From Diphasiastrum complanatum (Eukaryota > Streptophyta > Lycopodiopsida > Lycopodiales > Lycopodiaceae): 64,000 bases of DNA. Positions 10,501-23,255 of the stretch are shown piece by piece. Both the position numbers and the translations under genes were made by a program. The notes under the pieces are model-generated. The model ran no database searches. It had not been told where the DNA came from and saw only the letters and a program-made list of their open reading frames with translations. The stretch lies in assembly GCA_029204225.1 (NCBI GenBank), contig CM055109.1, forward strand, positions 35,164,496 to 35,228,495. The letters are read 5' to 3'. The first letter of the stretch is position 1. The number at the start of each line of letters is the position of its first letter.

Positions 10501-11841
10501 TCAGTCCTTGTTAATATCGAAGTGGATGATGAACTACCAGATGTTGCATTATTTTATGTTGAAGTAGTACCTGAGTGGGCAGTAGATATTGTTGAATATC
10601 TTATGCTTGGCCAACCCAATGACTACTTGACAAAAGTACAGAAGAGACAATTAATTCATAAGGCACAACCTTATCAATTGATTGCTGGACAATTGCATCA
10701 CCGAGGAATGGATGATATTTTACAAAGATGTGTTTTGCCGCATGAAGTACCTAAACTTATCATGTTTTCTCATGATGGCATGGGCGAAGGACATTTTTCA
10801 ACAGATATCACTGTTCGCAAACTTTTACAATCAGGATGTTGATGGCCTACACTTTGCAAAGATACAAAAAATTATATTCAGTCATGCGATGTTTGTAAAC
10901 AAGCACGTCATCCTACTTGACAGAATTATGAACCTTTACATCCAGTTTTATCGCAAGTACCGTTCAAGAAATGGGACCTCGACTATGTTGGTCCTATTCA
11001 TCCTGCGACAAGAGGATCTCAGGCTAGATATATCATTGTTGCAACTGATTATATGACCAACTGGGTTGAAGCGAAAGTAGTTTGAGTTGCAGATGCAAAA
11101 TCAACGGCCAAGTTTCTCTATTAAAACGTTATTACTAGATTTGGATGTCCTATCGAGATCATTAATGATCGTGGAATACATTTTGTGAATGAAACAATAA
11201 AGTGCCCGTTGGAAGACTTTTTTGTTATTCATCGGTTTAGTACTTTGTATTATTCGAGGCGTAATGGCCAAGCTGAATCTTCCAACAAGATTCTCTGCGA
11301 CATTATGACAAAAACGATAGAAGCAAGTCGTTCTGATTGGGAACATAACATTTATGTAGCTTTATGGGCATTCAGAACAATTCACAAAGGTAGTATGAAT
11401 TAAACGCCATTTTAGCTTGGTTATGGACAAGATGCAATTATGTCAATTGAATTTTTGATACCACCTCTACACATAACAGCAACGGAACGATTGAATGATG
11501 CAAAATCCTTACAGATGCGTCATGAGGCTTTACAAAAACTTTGTGAGACCATATTGATGGCAGTTCATGCATTAGCAGTAGAAAAAGCTCGTTGGAGGGC
11601 ATGGTACGATCGCCGATTACACAAAAAAGATCTGATGGAAGGAGATCTAGCACTAATGTATAAGACAAAACTGATTAAAGGCAAATTAAAGTTCACAAGT
11701 GAAGGACCGTATAGAGTGAAGGAAATATTGAGCTATGGAACGGTCATTTTAGAACATTTGGATGAAAAAAGATCCGACACTCTGGTGAATGGCAACCGTC
11801 TATGCAAGTTTTGGTAGCCAGATCAGCCAGTTCAATCAAAA
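10501..11841 (+). pseudogene. Gypsy family A integrase
   Basis: The zinc-binding segment (HDGMGEGHF ... CDVCKQ) is followed by the catalytic core: KKWDLDYVGPIHP, ATDYMTNWVEAK, INDRGIHFVNE and the Glu in RRNGQAES. A C-terminal domain ends with LVNGNRLCKFW and a stop at 11815-11817. There is no chromodomain, which separates the family from the chromovirus at 50 kb. Frameshift near 10840 and stops near 10918, 11083, 11122 and 11401 inactivate it. The last bases to 11841 are 3' untranslated and directly abut a copia LTR, so the gypsy 3' LTR is missing. Confidence 0.8.
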
Positions 11842-12209
11842 TGATCCAACACCTTGTCAATTTTATTTTAATTGTTTTACGATTTCCTTGTTTTAGAGAA
11901 TGATGCTCTTCCCACGTGTGTACATCTATTTATAACGACCCATGACCTCTTTTGAATCGATTTCCCTCCATAGAAACTTCTAGATCAAAAACCCTACTAA
12001 AAATATGGACTATATTCAATGAACCAAACATTCCAATTTAAATCTTCCAAACTCGACCTTCTAACTTTTCCAAACTTTCCAAAAGTGATAATTCAAATGA
12101 ACTTAGACTAAAATAACTTTCATAAAGTTTATCACTAAGTCTAAAATGCATATTGGCCCAATATTGTCAATTAACCAAAATATGACTAAACTAGTTGAAA
12201 TTTCTCACA
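11842..12209 (-). repeat. Copia family C LTR, isolated copy
   Basis: On the minus strand the sequence starts TGTGAGAAATTTCAACTAG and ends GTTGGATCA (TG...CA, 368 bp). It contains a TATA-like TTATAAATAG and shares a long stretch with the LTR at 23256-23518 and more loosely with 13811-14171 and 56884. No flanking copia coding sequence and no matching target duplication are visible (CAAAA on one side, GCTTG on the other), so it is a solo LTR after recombination or a broken element end. Its upstream (right) neighbour is a Helitron fragment. Confidence 0.65.
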
Positions 12210-12732
12210 GCTTGAATTTTGGAATTGTAGTATCGAGTGCATGTTATGGATCAATTCTTATAAGTCGTCTGAAATAGGCAGATTTTGTTTCGAAATTTTC
12301 ATGCTTGACAATATTTTTGTTCAAGATTTCAAGGGTTTTCATTAATGTTGGCCAACGTACTTCAACGCATGAAAGTGTGATAAAAACATGTCGGAGGGCC
12401 TAGTTGAAGCATCATTGCAAATACATTTCGATTAATGTGCTGTTTGTAATATGGAGACGTTCGAATATCTGGAAAGTCTTGATATCCTATTTTTGAGTGC
12501 AATATTTGTTCTATGTTTGTGTCTTGAGATCGGTTCCTATAGTCAATGGTGGATGGTGTTTCATTGCACCTTTTTGCAAGCATATCCATATCGATGATAG
12601 TACTTGATGTATCAACATTTTGATTGCTTTGTAGAAGATGCTGGGTATGTGTTGGAAAAATTTGTGTTCGTAAAGTAAGATCTCCCATTTGGCAATTTTT
12701 TGGTATGGGAGCTTGTTTTTCTTTGATGTCCT
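12210..12732 (-). pseudogene. Helitron replicase (HelN domain) fragment
   Basis: The minus strand encodes part of the Helitron-like N-terminal/Rep-associated domain: EQILHSKIGYQDFPDIRTSP, then NVFAMMLQLGPPTCFYHTF and, after one frameshift near 12362, EVRWPTLMKTLEILN and LIRIDP. The family hallmark in this domain is an AMIRQLG-PT-F motif followed by a W-P segment and a late DP motif, all visible here. The HUH catalytic residues and the helicase are absent. It is cut at 12209 by the copia LTR. Helitrons replicate by rolling circle. Assignment from motifs only. Confidence 0.65.
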
Positions 12733-13424
12733 AGGACTAATTGATATCGTCTATTTTACATCACTATTAACTTCAATTCAAAACCAATGATTATACCGCT
12801 AGCATTTCTGATTTTCCTTGGCAAATCTAGCTTGATCAAAACTATGTAAATTGTACATAGGTGGGTCCCACACATGTCAATCCTTTTTGGCACATGTGAG
12901 GTGAGGTCAAAGTAGTTTAGATCTCATTCATAGGGTTAGTTAGGCTTTTTTGGTCATAATTCCTAAATTATAGGGCCAAATTACTTGAATCATGGAGGTG
13001 GATATCCAACCTAGCCACCAACTTGGCAAAACTCTAGGGTTAGGTAAGATTGAAATTAGGGCAAAAATGGTCAATCACCTTCCTTATTACATGCTGGATT
13101 TTCACCTAGCTTGAGGTGGGAAAGAGCTTTTGTATATACAATCCATCATTCTATAGTGAGGAGATAGAATTTTTGGAGTAAATTGGCAATTTTGGTTTTC
13201 TACACATTTGTATTGAGTTTTTGTGAAAGCTTTGGTAGCTAAACTTGATTCCACCTAATATCTAATAGTAGACTATACTAGAGTCCGTACCACACATGTG
13301 TGGGGTCAAAATTCCATGTCTGATCAATGGTTTTGATTGCTCTTGATTGTGGGATCCAATATTGCTTTTCTAGATCAAGATCTTGTGACTAGTTTTGCAA
13401 TAGATAGCAATCACTCTTGGAGCC
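12733..13424. other. Spacer, possibly a degenerate LTR
   Basis: No coding domain is seen. There are TATA-like TATATACA near 13132 and inverted ACACATGTG motifs near 12870 and 13290-13300, features found in LTRs, but no partner copy was recognised within the window. Confidence 0.4.
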
Positions 13425-13810
13425 TTATGTAGGTTCATTTATGGTCCTTTGTACTGTTTTCAACACATCATATACTTGAATTGCTTGATCTTGAAATGAA
13501 TGCATTGGACTATTATCAATCGTTTGTTGGGAGACTTTAGGTTGTAACAAAGTCAATTTGTTACTTTCATCAAACCTTCTGGAAAACTTATTCTTTGACT
13601 TTGAATTTTTTGAGGAAGAATACATTTTTAAGTTCTTATTGTTTGTGCTACTCAAAATTTTCTTGTTGTCACTTGTCAAATCAATGTCTTCATTTGAATC
13701 TACAGATGGTGTTGTATACTCCCTCTTGATCCCATGCTCATCACAAAAGGCCTTGAACTTGGTAGATATGTACTCGCCACCATTGTCACTCCTTAAGCAC
13801 TTGAGTGCAC
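13425..13810 (-). pseudogene. Copia integrase core and linker scrap
   Basis: From the right the minus frame reads LKCLRSDNGGEYISTKFKAF and CDEHGIKREYTTP, which is the copia integrase segment with the second catalytic Asp. It then skips to the serine/lysine-rich linker (KMYSSSKNSKSKNK) and the pre-RT motif VLKTVQRTINEPT. The catalytic Glu region is deleted. Its right side joins directly to an LTR at about 13811, another deletion junction. Confidence 0.7.
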
Positions 13811-14171
13811 CAATAATTAGTAGAACCCAAGAGAACCATGTATAAGCATGAATGAGATATAAGAGAGAGGGAGAGTATTCTCTCTTCCCACGAGATCCTT
13901 TTATAACAGGTCCAAAACCTAAATTGCCATTTGGTTTTCCTCCAATCATGAAAAATCCTACTATTTTTAGGACTAGATTCAGTATACCCTACATTCAAAT
14001 CTGAATCTACTCAAACTCAACTTCTACATTTCCCACACTTTCAAAAGTATTTATTCAAATTATTTTAAGACTAACATAACTTTGAAAAGTCAAACTCTAA
14101 GTCTAATATGAAATTGGCCTCAAATGCCAAATAAACAAATGTAGCAAATATGACAAAACTAGTTGAATTTC
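13811..14171 (-). repeat. Copia family C-related LTR, diverged
   Basis: On the minus strand it starts TGCGAGAAATTCAACTAG and follows the same order of motifs as the LTRs at 12209 and 23518, including a TATA box TTATAAAAGG and a shared AGAGAATACTCTC-type segment. It fuses without a primer site to the integrase scrap, so the 3' end is truncated. Confidence 0.6.
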
Positions 14172-14592
14172 TCGCAGTCTATATGAGGTAGTTAGTAATA
14201 AAAATACGACTCGGATATAAGTTGAGGCATAGCTCTGGATGTATTGTTGACCCAAGTATAACTCCTCAAATTTAGACAATAGTTCACCTGTGGCTTGCCA
14301 TGAAAAATTGGCCTCGTTGAAATTGGAATTTATTTTATTTAGAAACATAATATTATATTGTGCTTGGAAAAACAATTCCATGTAAGGAACAAGTCTCGAG
14401 GGAATGGTTTTTTTGCCGACGTACTTGCAAATTTGTCAAAAATTGAGTGTGGCACTTAACAAATGGATAATTGGAACATTTTGTGTGACCAGTAAATGGA
14501 AGTTATGCTAAATCAAGTTTGGAACTTATCTTGGCCGAATATGGGGCATTTTGCCTAGGCCATATTTCGGGGAGCTGAAGAGAGATAAGAAG
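14172..14592. other. Spacer without recognised gene
   Basis: A 68-codon open stretch on the minus strand (14381-14176) carries no domain I recognise. No repeat partner was found in the window. Confidence 0.5.
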
Positions 14593-15111
14593 TGTAAGAG
14601 TCGCCTCCTCAAGGTCCTGCTTACAAGACAAAACAATTGAGAACACATTGTTGGAGAAACCACCCAACCAAGTAGAAGCAACCAATCAATCTCTAGAAGC
14701 TTCACCCCCAAGCCAAGGAATAGGAAACATGAGAGTAGAGAGAGATCCTGGCAATGAATAAACCAAATGATGGTGTAGTAGGGCGAGTTTGGCCTCCTTA
14801 TATAAGCCCTAAGACCCCTGTGCATGTGGAAATGCAAGGTCCTAACTCCCGTATACATAGATTCACTATGCATGGAGTTCCTATACATGGATTCCCTATA
14901 CATAGACTGCTATTGATACTCTACACATGCATATATGGTCCCAAACCTTGTACTAACTCCAATTAGTGTGTTTGGGCCTCACAAGGTTATTAATTATTTA
15001 CGGGTCCCATATAGTATGACATGGCATCACTAATAAGCTTGATTCACTGGAGTACCAGGTATCCAAGTCTAGGACTATACTGAATCCTATGTTCAGGACG
15101 TGGACATCACA
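14593..15111 (-). repeat. LARD-related 3' LTR, minus orientation (about 519 bp)
   Basis: On the minus strand the LTR starts TGTGATGTCC just after a polypurine tract and ends near GACTCTTACA. A TATA box TTATATAAGG lies near 14800. It shares blocks with the LTR at 8373-8852 in the same order (CTCCAGT, GAGG-CCCA-ACAC, CTTGGCTTGGGGG), so it is a diverged member of the same LTR family. The left boundary is inferred from that alignment. Confidence 0.65.
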
Positions 15112-15124
15112 TTCTTCCCCCCTT
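15112..15124 (-). other. Polypurine tract of the inverted LARD
   Basis: Minus-strand purines AAGGGGGGAAGAA directly precede the LTR start, defining the 3' end of a minus-strand element. Confidence 0.75.
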
Positions 15125-16921
15125 AATTTGGTTTTGTCCTCAAAACAAAAAAGAATTACAAGAATTACAAGAACATTTCCTTTAACTTTTCATTATTAAT
15201 CTAGAAAATCATTATCCTTAGTTGGACTTACATATCAAACAAGTACTCAGACACATACCTATTTTTCAATCGTTAATCTCTGCTCTAGAGTACAAATTCA
15301 GATTTGGAAAGTACACTAAGCGATAAGCTTTCTCATCTAGGTTTCACTTTTATAAGTTAGTAATATCATTCATTATTAATCTAGAAAATCATTATCCTTA
15401 GTTGGACTTACATATCAAACAAGTACTCAGAGACAAACCTATTTTTCAATCATTAATCTCTGCTCTGGAGTACAAATTCAGGTTTGGAAAGTACACTAAG
15501 CGATAAGCTTTCTCAATTAGGTTTCACTCTTTATAAGTTAGTAATTCATTTTCATGTAAAACACTTACATGAAACACTGAGCAAAGTATTACCTAACTTA
15601 GGAGATTAAAGTCAAAAGAAAAAATAATAATAATTACAGTCTAAAATTATCCACAAACTCTGGTAGACAATTCAAAAGCTTCCAGGTACAAATATTCTTA
15701 TAATACAATTATAAGATATAATATTTACTCAACTAGAATATCTAGAAGAATCATTAAGATATAGAATGAATAAAACTCAACTCTGAGTATCCGAGATACT
15801 CTCTTGAGTTAAATTCTCTCGTTTCTAGCATCAAATGCAAGAAAATAGCATCCATTCATCTTAATAGATATGTTTGTCCCCTATGATAACTGGAGATCTA
15901 ATTAAAAGAACTGTACTCGAGCATCTGCAGACCATAATCTGTAGCAGAATAGCATCCACTAAATTCATTAGATTCTCCACAAGTAAAATAACTTATTTTG
16001 TGAGAATGACTGTGAGATCCATAAGCTCTCAATGCCGCAGTAAAGAGATTCAAAACACTGATATGAATTCTTACTCAACTAATAGATCAAGAATTAATTG
16101 TCACAATTAAGAATCATCACAATTCCTTATAATCTTCTGATAATAATTAAGTATCTTTTTATGATTCGTCAATCATGAATATTTATATTCATAGAACTCG
16201 TCAATTTTAACTCACTGGAATCCAAAATCATACCTAATCACTACAAGATACCGGAGTATATGTCCAACATAACTCATAAAAAGTAAGAATCATTTCCAAA
16301 ATCTTTCCCATAAGGAAAATACTAGATTTTAAGAATATTCTTTCAACTGGATTCTTTAATAGAAGTGCAAGATATTAAAGTTCTATATGTCACAGGTAAT
16401 CAAAGACAAAAAGCATACCGAAATAATAATAACAATCATCTTTAATCACAAAAACTTTAGATTAACGTCTAGAGTTAAATCTAGATACCCAAACTCAGAC
16501 TGAATATCAATTCAATTATTATTATCGGATTCATTATGATTCGTTATCCAATTGAGCGCTCTGGGATACAATCACTAATGAGCTGAGTGTATTCCTTAAC
16601 TAAAGAATACTCTATACTAAGAATAATGTATATCCAATGCTCATAATTTTAACTGATGAATCCTAATCATGCGGCTTACAAGCAATATAATTCAAAACCA
16701 TCAGTTTCTAGTGAATCCTCATCACAATGATTGTTTACCAATTAACTTCATCCCAGAGTAATCAACTACTCAAGTTAATTGCCAATAATTCAGAGAACTC
16801 AAATGTATAGATCCAGAATTCAATCATACTAATATAACACCACATTTAGATCCTTACCCAAATCATTTATAAGTTAACCCAAAAATCTTCCTCAAAAAGA
16901 TTCGTTAACTCTACAAGTATT
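15125..16921 (-). mobile_element. Inverted LARD-like 3' internal region
   Basis: The sequence is the reverse complement of a homologue of 7180-8340, recognisable block by block (for example CAGAGCGCTCAATTGGATAAC at 16550 versus 7550). It has no coding capacity. A segment of 180 bp is tandemly duplicated at 15191-15370 and 15371-15550, whereas the plus-strand copy has it once. It is truncated at 16921, where copia sequence begins. Confidence 0.7.
15191..15550. repeat. 180 bp tandem duplication inside the LARD
   Basis: Two successive units begin CATTATTAATCTAGAAAATC at 15191 and 15371 and remain nearly identical to GTTTCAC.TTTATAAGTTAG. A few substitutions separate them, so the duplication is not brand new. 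Confidence 0.85.
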
Positions 16922-17635
16922 GTTGGAAATGGTGAACTCTTGCAACCATTCCTTAGCATTTCCTGAAGTCGAAGTGGCCAAGGCCGAAGTAGCCGAAGTC
17001 GAAGTCACCGAAGTGCTCGACGAGGTGCCATTGCAACTAGAGGCCGAAGTGCCCGAGGTGCCATTAAAACCAATGGTGGCCGAAGTTGAAGTCGAACTGC
17101 CCGACGTATGCCCTTGCAACCAAAGCTCGAAGTGTCCAAAGTCAAAGTCACCGACATCATCGACATCGAAGTGGCCGACGAGGACTCGAGACCAAAAATC
17201 CAAAAAGCCAAAAGGCCGAAGGCCAGAAGGAAGTAGTGACCAGGAGAAGGCCCTTTTCATGAAGAGAAAGAAAAAGAACAAGCCCATATTCAACAAGGCT
17301 CATTTGAAGTAAGAGGCAACAACAACAACAAACAAATCTCTTTTTGTGATCACTGTCAAAAGCCAGGTTACACAACCGACATTTCAACCCAACGATCCCT
17401 TGCATGCACTGCAAGAAAAAAAGACATTCAGCATATGAATGCAGATACAACCCAAAAAGAAAGAACAAGGCTGAAAAGGCCAATGCTGCAGAATCATCGA
17501 AGGATGCAGACAGGATCGATGAAGCCTTCACAATATTCAAGGAGGCTTCGACCAGCTACACACAACATGACTATGACGTAGTCATCGACTCAAGAGCAAC
17601 TTCACAATCACTTGCAACAAAAATGTCTTGATCAA
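16922..17635 (+). pseudogene. Copia A gag with EV-rich tract, zinc knuckle and protease start
   Basis: The first part (16928-17160) encodes an unusual run of short acidic repeats (VEVAKAEVAEVEVTEV) made of GCCGAAGTC-like units, then a basic segment (KRKKKNK). After a stop near 17310 the frame shifts into the gag C-terminus with a degraded knuckle CDHCQKPG (17345) and an intact CMHCKKKRHSAYEC (17401-17442, C-x2-C-x4-H-x4-C). The protease signature follows at 17581-17598, reading DSRAT where DSGAT is expected. The gag N-terminus and 5' LTR are missing. Confidence 0.7.
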
Positions 17636-18735
17636 CTATAGAGAACTCGACAGATCAAGAGCAGTGATAGTAGGCAACGGGAGCCAACATGATGTCGAAG
17701 GCATCGGATCCCTACAACTATGTACATTGTCGGGACAAGCAAAGCTGCCAAGAGCACTCTATGTACCCTCACTGAGAAGAGACCTGCTATCAGTCTCAAA
17801 GATGGCAGATCTCGAAATTTGAGTCATGTTGATGGCAATACATGCCGGATGATTGAGCAAAAATAAAACAAGCTGCTGACTATTGGGTCCAGAGAAGGTA
17901 ACTTGTACCAGACAAAGATTATCAGCAGCTCTGATAGCATACTAAATGCATCAGAGAACAAAGATCAACTTTGGCGCAGAAGAATGTACCATCTGAATAT
18001 GAGAAGCCTCTACGACATGAACAGAAAAGATATAGTCACAGGTTTGAAGATATCCAGACCTGACATCGACTTCTGCGAAGCTTGTCAGAATAGCAAGTAG
18101 CATCGAAGTCCATTTGTACATGAGAGAAAAAGAGCCAAAGAATTCCTTGAGCTCATCCACTAAGATATTTGTGGAACGATGAAAGTTCGTTCACTCTCAA
18201 GATCAAGGTCCTTCTTGACGTTCATCGATGATTATAGCTGAATGACAATGATCTACTATTTAAAGAAGAAATCCAAAGTGTTCGACTCTTTCAAGAAGTT
18301 TGTAGCATTTGTAGAAAGACACACCTCCAAGAAAGTGCAAACTATCAGGTCTGACAATGGTGGCAAGTCCAAGAGCAAGGAGTTCTCAAACTTCTGCCAA
18401 GAACAAGAAATAGAGCATCAGTTCACTTCTGCATATACACTACGGTACAATGGTGTTGCAGAATGAAAAAACATGAGGCTTGTTGAAGGAGCCAGATGCA
18501 TGATGGCACAAGCTCAGTTGCCAAGTCAATTTTGGACTAAGGCAATAGCTGTAGCTGTACACCTGTAGAATAGATCGACAACAACAATCCTGGAAAACAA
18601 GACACCATATGAAATATAGATAGGTAGAAAGCCTGATCTATCATATATACGTGTGTTCAAATGTGCAGCATACATGCACACCAGAGAAAAAAGAAGCAAG
18701 CTTCACCACAGCAAAACGAAGTTGGAGAGTGAAAG
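17628..18735 (+). pseudogene. Copia A protease end, GAG-pre-integrase and integrase
   Basis: Order: protease flap region (GIGSLQLCTLSG, YVPSLRRDLLSVSKM), the GAG-pre-integrase domain (LWRRRMYHLNMRSL) with the C-x2-C of the zinc finger (CEACQNSK), then the integrase core with TFIDDYS, RSDNGGKSKSKEF and RYNGVAE (the D, D, E triad). It goes on to FWTKAIAVAVHL and CAAYMHTREKRSK. Stops at 17821, 18100, 18162, 18240, 18465, 18568 and 18618 inactivate it. Near 18735 the sequence switches into a different copia integrase that restarts at an earlier point of the domain. Confidence 0.8.
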
Positions 18736-20931
18736 AATAGTTTCATTGTTGAGATGGCGAGGGCAATGCTGGCAAAAGCAAGGGTATGCCAAACACCTTT
18801 TGGGCAGAAGCTTGTAGCACAGCTACGCACATCTTGAATCGGTGTCCTACAAAATCCGTGGAAGGTAAGACACCTCATGAAGCTTTGGCTAGAAAGAAAC
18901 CTAATATTTCTCATTTGAGAGTATTTGGTTGTGATGCTTATGCCATATTACTGATGAGAAACGAAGGAAATTGGATGCAAAAGTTTTCAAGTGTATTTTC
19001 CTTGGATATGATGAGAAGGCCAAGACATACAAGTTGTATGGCACAAATGCACAGAAGCTTGTGATTTCTAGGGATGCTACATTTAACGAGATGGGTCAAG
19101 GTGAAGAATCTGAAGTCATCACTAAACCTTTTGATGAGGGAGCGAAAGTACAGGTCAAGAAGGAAAGGTCAAGAAGGAAGTGGATTTTGATGCGGAAGAC
19201 CCAATGGACAAAGGCAAGTTTGATGCTGAAATTTTCTAAGAGAGTACCTAAATGGTACTTATCAGTCACAGGTGATGCCAAGAAGGGAGATACTCCCGAA
19301 TCTAGCAAACAGGGAGAGCTTAGAAGGTCAAGCAGAAATCAGAAACCTCCTGCAAGGTTAGAGATGAATCTAGCCCTAATGGGTTCTGTACTCAAGGCTC
19401 AAGAACCAAAAACCTTTCATGAAGCAAAGGAGCACAAGGAGTGGCATGCAACTATGGAAACAGAAATGGAGGCCATATCAAAAAATAGGACATGGAACTT
19501 GGTTGAGCTACCTGATGGTAAGACGCCTATCACTTGCAAATGGATTTATAAGATCAAATATGGAGCGGATGGGCAACTCAACAAGTACAAAGCACGGTTG
19601 GTTGTGAGAGGATTTGAGCAGTAGGAAGGTATCGATTTTGAGGGAACCTTGACACCCGTAGCTAAGATGGTAACTATACGTTCGATCATTGCTATTTCTA
19701 CTTTCTATGGTTGGAATATCCAGCAAATGGACGTTGAATCTGCTTTTCTTAATGGAGTGCTGGATGAAGAGGTGTATCTAGTACATCCTCAAGGACTTGT
19801 TGAGCCAAGGAGAGAACATCTTGTTTGCAAGCTCAACAAAGCTATTTATGGACTGAAGCAAGTGCCACGAGCATGGTATTCTTGCATTGATGAACACTTC
19901 AAGCAAAAGCGAATGGTAAAGAGTGATGTTGATCCTAATCTTTATATTCTTAGGCAAAACTCAGATATAGTGTTCATTGTTCTCTATGTCGATGATTTGA
20001 TTATCACAGGGAGTAAAATGAGTTTAATTGATGAAATCAAATCATATCTTTCCAATACCTTTGACATGAGCGATTTAGGATTGATGTAGTATTCTCTTGG
20101 TATTGAAGATTGGCAAAAGGAAGACGGTGTTCTTCTCATGCAAAGCAAGTATGCACGAGATCTATTGTATAAGTTCAATATGCAGGATTACAAGTCACTA
20201 AGTACTCCAATGGAGGCCAATACCAAACTTTTTTACATTCGATGAAGCTGACAAAGTTGATTCGTACTTGTATAGGCATTTAGTGGGCAGTTTAATCTAT
20301 TTGACACACACACGTCCTGATATTGCCAATGCGGTTGGTGTAGTAAGTCAATTCATGCAAGAACCTGGTCAGACTACATATTTTGAGATATATTTGAGGC
20401 ACGTTAAACTTTGGCTTGAAGTATGATCAATCTGAAGTAGTTATGTTCGTAGGCTATACATATGTTGATTGGACAAGTAGTATTGATGATAGAAGATCAA
20501 CCAACGGTCATACATTTAGCTATGGTACAGCTCCTATTTCTTGGAGCAATAAGAAACAATCTATAGTCGCCTTATCTTCGACGAGAGCTGAGTATCGTGC
20601 GCTTAGCAATGCTATACAAGAGGTAATATGGCTTCGAAGATTACCAACAGATTTGGATCAATTACAGGTGGATGCTACAACTGTATATTGCGACAACAAA
20701 AGCTGCATTCACCTTGCTAAAAACCCAATTCTACATGCTTGAACCAAACATATTGAAATACATCATCATTTTGTTTGAGAGAAAAGTATTGATGGTGCCA
20801 TTGATCTAGTTTTTTGTAACTCCAAAGATCAAGTGGCTGATATTTCCACTAAGTCTTTAGGTAGATGTAACTTTGAGAAATTTTATAGTCTCTTAGGAAT
20901 AGAAGAATGTAATTTTATCATTGAAGGAGAG
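18736..20931 (+). pseudogene. Copia B integrase C-terminus, reverse transcriptase and RNase H
   Basis: The segment begins inside integrase (VEMARAMLAKARMPNTFWAEA), continues with HLRVFGCDAY and a short linker (SSRNQKPPARLE), then RT (WIYKIKY, NKYKARLVVRGFEQ, active site YVDD at 19985-19996) and RNase H (SSTRAEYRALS with the Glu, YCDNKSCIHLAKNP with an Asp). The end is FYSLLGIEECNFIIEGEC. Breaks: TAG at 19622, TAG at 20087, frameshifts near 18970, 20230 and 20385, stop near 20741. The element ends at a normal polypurine tract and LTR, so only its 5' half is missing. Confidence 0.85.
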
Positions 20932-21173
20932 TGTTAGAAATCAATGATAAACTCAATTATTATGGCTTATTAGTTACGTTACTATTGATAGCTGTAATTA
21001 GCTATAGCCTAGTTTGATAGTCAACTCCTAGGTGTTTCTCTCTCTATATATTCAAGGTTTATTGTACTCTCTTTCAATTAGTGTAATTGTGTGATGGCGT
21101 GTTCTTCCTCTTTCTCTTGGTGATTGGTTATGGCGATTGATTGATAGTGTTTATCAGATCATTGACATTATCA
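20932..21173 (+). repeat. Copia B 3' LTR (242 bp)
   Basis: Starts TGTTAGAAATCAATGATAA right after the purine tract TTGAAGGAGAG and ends CATTGACATTATCA. A TATA-like CTATATATTC lies near 21045. The terminal inverted similarity (ATCAATGATAA versus TGACATTATCA) and size are typical of small copia LTRs. No 5' partner is in the window. Confidence 0.75.
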
Positions 21174-21740
21174 ACTTAACTTTATTACACAATTTAAGGT
21201 TGTTGAAGAAGAATTAGTAACCTTTGACCTTTCATTGTACTACTTATAGATGATGACATTAAAAAGTAACCAGTATTACTTATATTTGGGATGGGTAGTG
21301 TTAATAAATTCAGAACAACAATCTGGCCTCTATCGAATTGGATGAAGCGCGTTCTACAAATGAGATGTTATCAAAGTAGTACAGCGGTACTACACTCTGG
21401 CTGATTAAGGTGTCAACATAGAATCGAGAATTGTTCAATGTATTCACGACTATGCAGACAATTAATTAATCGCGTTCGCGAACTATTCGTTTCTAGACAG
21501 AAGTCCTCAACAACTAAAGTCCAACTTAATGGTTAAAGAACAAGAAGAGTTTTAGAGTATGTTAGAAACTTATGTCAATGCCAATCAGGAAGACAGATCA
21601 GATACTTAATTCTTCAGACATGGACTGTCATCTCATATGTATACATATAGCTTTATTCAATGATCGTGCTAGAATGTACCAAAGATAGTCGTTATTCGAG
21701 TGCCAAAAAGAAAGTATTCGCGACAGACGAATAAGATAGT
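21174..21740. other. Spacer, nothing recognised
   Basis: AT-rich sequence without an open frame of note, repeat pair or motif that I can support. Confidence 0.6.
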
Positions 21741-22869
<1,129 letters not shown>

Positions 22870-23255
22870 TTAGTGGCTTTTCATTTTGTAGTAGATGTAT
22901 ATTGGAGAGTGATCAGACCAATATACATAAGTCAAACCAGATTGGCATTCATGGTTGTTGCAATTTGTCCATATACGGTCAAGTTGGGAGTCGTATAGAG
23001 TTGTTGCTTCTTTGAAAAGTATTTGTAGTCCATGGTTGGCCATGAAATTATGAGGTAATAGTGTAGGCAAGTTGTGCTTTAAAATATCAATGTTTAAGTC
23101 GTCTAATATTGTCGTAGGAGCATTTGTGGGTATTGTTTGCAGTACGTCGTGGAGAATTTGCAACAGTGAGCTGCTTGTTTGTTTCTGTTGTGTTTCTTGT
23201 AAGTAAAGTATATCAGAATTCATTAAGTGGTCGCTCGATTTTAGGTCATCGTGCT
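22870..23255 (-). pseudogene. Helitron-type endonuclease fragment
   Basis: The minus frame resembles the apurinic-type endonuclease carried by Helentron-class Helitrons and by LINEs: SDILYLQETQ (catalytic Glu region), APTTILDDLNIDIL (GDFN-like motif, here DDLN), LFKEATTLYDSQLDRIWTN and the terminal YWSDHSPIY (SDH motif). Residues between QETQ and the DDLN block are shortened, so a deletion is present. No reverse transcriptase is nearby, and a Helitron HelN fragment lies at 12.2 kb, so a Helitron origin is preferred over a LINE. It is fused to a copia LTR at about 23255. Confidence 0.6.

Noticed and set aside
10501-11841. Chromovirus assignment for gypsy family A
   Set aside because: The integrase ends at NGNRLCKFW with no chromodomain.
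16892-17296. Minus-strand 134-codon frame with serine/threonine repeats
   Set aside because: Antisense shadow of the EV-rich copia gag tract.
22870-23255. LINE origin of the endonuclease fragment
   Set aside because: No LINE reverse transcriptase or poly-A end is nearby and a Helitron replicase fragment exists in the window; not fully excluded.
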